Part shown: positions 5,769-7,268 of the stretch, piece after piece | How positions within the stretch are numbered: position 1 is the stretch's first letter | Layout of the letters: the number at the start of each line of letters is the position of its first letter | NCBI GenBank assembly: GCA_900544225.1 | Contig: UQUD01000095.1 | Location: forward strand, 1-7,268 | Source of the DNA: an uncultured Collinsella sp. | GTDB lineage: Bacteria; Actinomycetota; Coriobacteriia; Coriobacteriales; Coriobacteriaceae | DNA: 7,268 bases | Reading direction: 5' to 3' | Program-made: the position numbers and the translations under genes | Notes under the pieces: model-generated | Databases searched by the model: none | The model's input: the letters and a program-made list of their open reading frames with translations, nothing else | Told to the model about the DNA's origin: nothing

Positions 5769-6005
5769 ATGGCAGATCAGAAGACCTTCGAGCGCGTTTG
5801 CGACGTTATCCGCGAGACCGCCGGCCTTGACGATGTCGAGATGAAGCCCGAGTCCACGCTCGAGGAGATTGGCCTCGACAGCCTGGGTACCGTCGAGATC
5901 CTCGTTGCCGTCGAGGACGAGTTTGGCATTGAGCTCGATACCGAGGAGAACCCCAAGACGGTCGGCGAGTTCGTCGATACGGTCGAGGCGGCATTGGAGA
6001 AGTAG
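5769..6005 (+). CDS. acpP: acyl carrier protein
   Basis: ACP carries growing acyl chains on a 4'-phosphopantetheine arm between the enzymes of type II fatty-acid synthesis. The 78-residue acidic product has the attachment site at Ser38 in IGLDSLGTVE, helix II as TVEILVAVEDEFGIEL (41-56) and a final helix ending EAALEK. The residue after Ser-Leu is Gly40, where most ACPs have Asp. AAAGGAG (5755-5761) lies seven bases before the ATG. The 53-base gap after fabH contains a small GCCC/GGGC inverted repeat (5737-5748). This gap and the strong ribosome-binding site may allow ACP to be translated independently of fabH. The stop TAG (6003-6005) abuts fabK. Confidence 0.96.
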   Translation: MADQKTFERVCDVIRETAGLDDVEMKPESTLEEIGLDSLGTVEILVAVEDEFGIELDTEENPKTVGEFVDTVEAALEK

Positions 6006-6007
6006 TG

Positions 6008-6952
6008 ATGCTCAAGTCTCCTCTCTGCGATTTGCTCGGCATCGAAAAGCCCGTGTTCCAGGGTGGCATGGCCTGGATAGCCGACGCCTCGTTGGCATCT
6101 GCTGTGTCCGAGGCAGGCGGCTTAGGCATTATCGCGGCCATGAATGCCGACGCAAACTGGCTGCGCGATCAGATTCACGAGCTGCGCGCCAAGACGGATA
6201 AGCCCTTTGGCGTCAACGTTATGCTCATGAGCCCGTTTGTCGACGAGGTCGCACAAGTGGTGATTGATGAGCAGGTGCCCGTAGTGGTGACCGGTGCCGG
6301 CAATCCCACCAAGTACATGAAGGCCTGGGGCGATGCAGGCATCAAGGTTATTCCCGTCGTGGCTTCGGTGGCGCTGGCGCGCCTCGTGGCGCGTCGTGGA
6401 GCTACGGCGGTTGTTGCCGAGGGCACCGAATCGGGCGGCCATATTGGCGAGACCTCGACGATGGCACTTGTCCCGCAGGTTGTCGATGCGGTCGATATTC
6501 CCGTGGTTGCGGCTGGCGGCATCGCCGATGGCCGCGGTGTGGCGGCCGCCTTTATGCTCGGCGCTGCCGGCGTCCAGGTGGGAACACGCTTTCTGGTCGC
6601 AAACGAGTGCACCGTATCCGAACAGTACAAAGAGCTGGTGCTCAAGGCAGGCGACACGTCGACGCGTGCGACCGGTCGCTCGACGGGACATCCGGTTCGC
6701 GCCCTCAAGAGCCCCTTCACCAACGCGTATGCCAAGAACGAGGCGGCGGGCGCAAGCCCCGAGGAGCTCGGGGCCATGGGCGCGGGCGCGCTTCGTAAGG
6801 CCGCAAAGGACGGTAATTACGAAGAGGGTTCGTATTTGTGCGGACAGATTGCTGGCATGGTCAACAAACGCCAGAGCGCACGCGAAATCGTCGACGATCT
6901 GGTCGTTGGCGCCGAGCATGTCCTGAAGGGTGCGTGTGCATGGGTGGCGTAG
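6008..6952 (+). CDS. fabK: enoyl-[acyl-carrier-protein] reductase II, FMN-dependent
   Basis: FabK reduces trans-2-enoyl-ACP to acyl-ACP, the last step of each elongation cycle, with FMN and NAD(P)H. The 314-residue product is of the 2-nitropropane-dioxygenase-like TIM-barrel family. It shows PVFQGGMAWIA (15-25), AGGLGIIAA (36-44), GVNVML (68-73), EGTESGGHIGE (138-148, His145 in the place of the catalytic histidine), AAGGIADGRG (168-177) and GTRFLVANEC (192-201). Its place between acpP and fabD matches fabK in streptococcal clusters, which argues against a nitronate monooxygenase. ATG 6008 is chosen; GTG 6005 overlaps the acpP stop and would add one residue. GGAG at 5996-5999 lies inside acpP, so translation is probably coupled. 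FabK enzymes are known to be poorly inhibited by triclosan. Confidence 0.93.
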   Translation: MLKSPLCDLLGIEKPVFQGGMAWIADASLASAVSEAGGLGIIAAMNADANWLRDQIHELRAKTDKPFGVNVMLMSPFVDEVAQVVIDEQVPVVVTGAGNPTKYMKAWGDAGIKVIPVVASVALARLVARRGATAVVAEGTESGGHIGETSTMALVPQVVDAVDIPVVAAGGIADGRGVAAAFMLGAAGVQVGTRFLVANECTVSEQYKELVLKAGDTSTRATGRSTGHPVRALKSPFTNAYAKNEAAGASPEELGAMGAGALRKAAKDGNYEEGSYLCGQIAGMVNKRQSAREIVDDLVVGAEHVLKGACAWVA

Positions 6953-7268
6953 CGTTTCTGTTTGCCGGTCAGGGTGCCCAGCATCCCGCGATGGGCGTCG
7001 ATCTCATCGAAGCATCGCTGGCGGCTGCCGAGGTGTTCGCCATTGCTGACGAGGCGCGCCCGGGGACCAGCGAGCAGTGCCGGAGCGCCTCGAAAGAGGA
7101 GCTCTCGCAGACTGAGAACACGCAGCCTTGCGTGTTCGTGCACGACTTGGCTGTCGCCGTCGCCCTGCGCGAGCGCGGCGTGGTGCCTGCCGCCTGTGCG
7201 GGATTCTCGCTGGGCGAGGTCGCCGCGCTCACCTTTGCGGGGGCGTTCGATACGCGAGCGGGCTTTGA
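6940..7268 (+). CDS. fabD: malonyl-CoA:ACP transacylase, N-terminal part, cut by window end
   Basis: FabD moves malonyl from CoA to ACP, making the extender for FabH and the later condensing enzymes. Only the first 109 codons are present, open to the window edge; full-length proteins have about 300 residues. The N-terminus GGVAFLFAGQGAQHPAMG (2-19) carries the conserved GQGAQ, whose first Gln helps form the oxyanion hole. TQPCVFVHDLA (61-71) matches the family's TQPA region, and the nucleophile elbow is GFSLGE (88-93) with Ser90. Phe replaces the usual His before the serine. The ATG overlaps the end of fabK by 13 bases and follows AAGGG (6926-6930) by nine, indicating translational coupling. 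Confidence 0.92.
   Translation, partial: MGGVAFLFAGQGAQHPAMGVDLIEASLAAAEVFAIADEARPGTSEQCRSASKEELSQTENTQPCVFVHDLAVAVALRERGVVPAACAGFSLGEVAALTFAGAFDTRAGF

Noticed and set aside
6122..6919. Minus-strand open frame opposite fabK
   Set aside because: It lies wholly within fabK, which has all its family motifs. The antisense product resembles nothing I recognise.
1..7268. tRNA genes, CRISPR arrays, insertion sequences or phage genes
   Set aside because: I saw no tRNA-like cloverleaf, no regularly spaced repeats, and no transposase or integrase motifs. Gaps between genes are short and explained.

Overview
This window is ordinary bacterial housekeeping DNA in two blocks that lie back to back. The GC-rich, C/T-ending codon use in the translation genes, the TTG starts and the gene order suggest a high-GC Gram-positive host. 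My best guess is the class Coriobacteriia (a Collinsella-like gut actinobacterium). That placement is inference from general impression, because no rRNA or marker search was possible.

Block 1 (about 1-3748, plus strand) is a str-type translation operon. A probable intrinsic terminator for an unseen upstream gene (60-100) is followed by a good promoter (TTGACG-17-TATCCT, 152-180). The genes rpsL (S12), rpsG (S7), fusA (EF-G) and rpsJ (S10) follow, and a very strong intrinsic terminator (3706-3748) closes the unit. There are stem-loops in the rpsL leader, between rpsL and rpsG, and between fusA and rpsJ. tuf is missing between fusA and rpsJ, and the rest of the S10 operon (rplC onward) does not follow rpsJ. 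The usual str-S10 supercluster is therefore broken here.

Block 2 (about 3803-7268) is lipid metabolism. birA (a short biotin-protein ligase without a DNA-binding domain) lies on the minus strand, convergent with rpsJ and divergent from a fatty-acid synthesis operon. That operon reads fabH, acpP, fabK, fabD, and fabD is cut by the window edge. The order matches the type II fatty-acid clusters of Firmicutes such as Streptococcus pneumoniae, where fabG, fabF and acc genes usually follow. FabD loads malonyl onto ACP, FabH starts chains, FabK does the last reduction of each cycle, and BirA biotinylates the acetyl-CoA carboxylase carrier that supplies malonyl-CoA. The 176-bp birA-fabH intergenic region holds two near-identical copies of an imperfect palindrome (TGTTnACnnGTnAACA type), which look like operators for an unidentified regulator.

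I did not find a novel multi-gene system. The points most worth a second look are the duplicated operator, arginine at S12 position 88 (a known streptomycin-resistance site), the broken str-S10 layout, and several substitutions in otherwise invariant motifs (EF-G NKYD, ACP DSLG, FabD GFSLG, FabH C-terminal loop).
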